Below are positions 63,986 through 64,000 of a stretch of 64,000 nt of DNA, in pieces. The stretch covers positions 20,450,693 to 20,514,692 of the forward strand of contig CM072516.1 in NCBI GenBank assembly GCA_036898135.1, read 5' to 3'. Position 1 is the first letter of the stretch; every line of letters begins with the position of its first letter. Both the position numbers and the translations under genes were made by a program. The stretch comes from Oncomelania hupensis. Its lineage: Eukaryota > Mollusca > Gastropoda > Littorinimorpha > Pomatiopsidae. The notes below the pieces were generated by a model that had not been told where the DNA came from, searched no databases, and saw only the letters and a list, made by a program, of their open reading frames with translations.

Positions 63986-64000
63986 ACTGCAAATGACTGG

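Overview
The window is eukaryotic repeat-rich DNA, with no bacterial gene organisation and no host gene I can recognise. It contains LINEs of several clades, tRNA- and 5S-derived SINEs with V-type cores, Ty3/Gypsy elements of the Gmr1 type, a foldback element, a Penelope-like fragment, and many mini- and microsatellites. This mixture fits a lophotrochozoan animal, most likely a mollusc (probably a gastropod). That placement is inference from repeat content only.

Layout, left to right. 1-1187: an LTR cut by the window edge, inserted in the 5' end of an RTE-like LINE. 1188-2062: a SINE-like tail, then two tandem arrays. 2234-7160: several RTE-like LINE fragments whose 3' ends carry GGATA repeats, plus a Rex1-like LINE fragment split by a 204-bp insertion. 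7727-8450: a decayed I/Nimb-type LINE. 9757-19715: Gmr1-like element 1 (minus strand) with 5-bp target duplications. Its RT is split by a 4.5-kb foldback element, which itself holds a 2.36-kb solo LTR. 21388-23025: an RTE-like copy with a 13-bp target duplication. 24283-24576: a SINE with a composite tRNA/5S head. 26935-30240: an L2/CR1-type LINE, apparently with an inverted 5' part. 30691-32815 and 39474-41028: two Rex1-like LINEs. 34411-41060: a nearly complete RTE-like LINE split by two insertions. 41730-45145: two V-core SINEs, an L2-type LINE and a minisatellite that grew out of a LINE reverse-transcriptase sequence. 45557-51171 and 51992-59186: two young Gmr1-like elements. 59365-61300: a polypurine/polypyrimidine minisatellite split by a solo LTR. 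61805-62588: a 60-bp array. 62620-63240: the end of an I/Nimb-type LINE. 63734-63985: the N-terminal part of a possible transposon-associated MADF protein.

The main biological theme is a lineage of Ty3/Gypsy elements in which integrase lies upstream of reverse transcriptase (gag-PR-IN-RT-RNase H). All three internal copies have a broken RT: one is interrupted and two have lost the RT core. The two deleted copies nevertheless have almost identical LTRs and perfect target duplications. This suggests recent movement supplied in trans, or very recent deletion. One of them carries three perfect heat-shock-element-like triplets just upstream of its gag start. Two separate minisatellites arose inside LINE coding sequence (an RT motif A region and an endonuclease domain).
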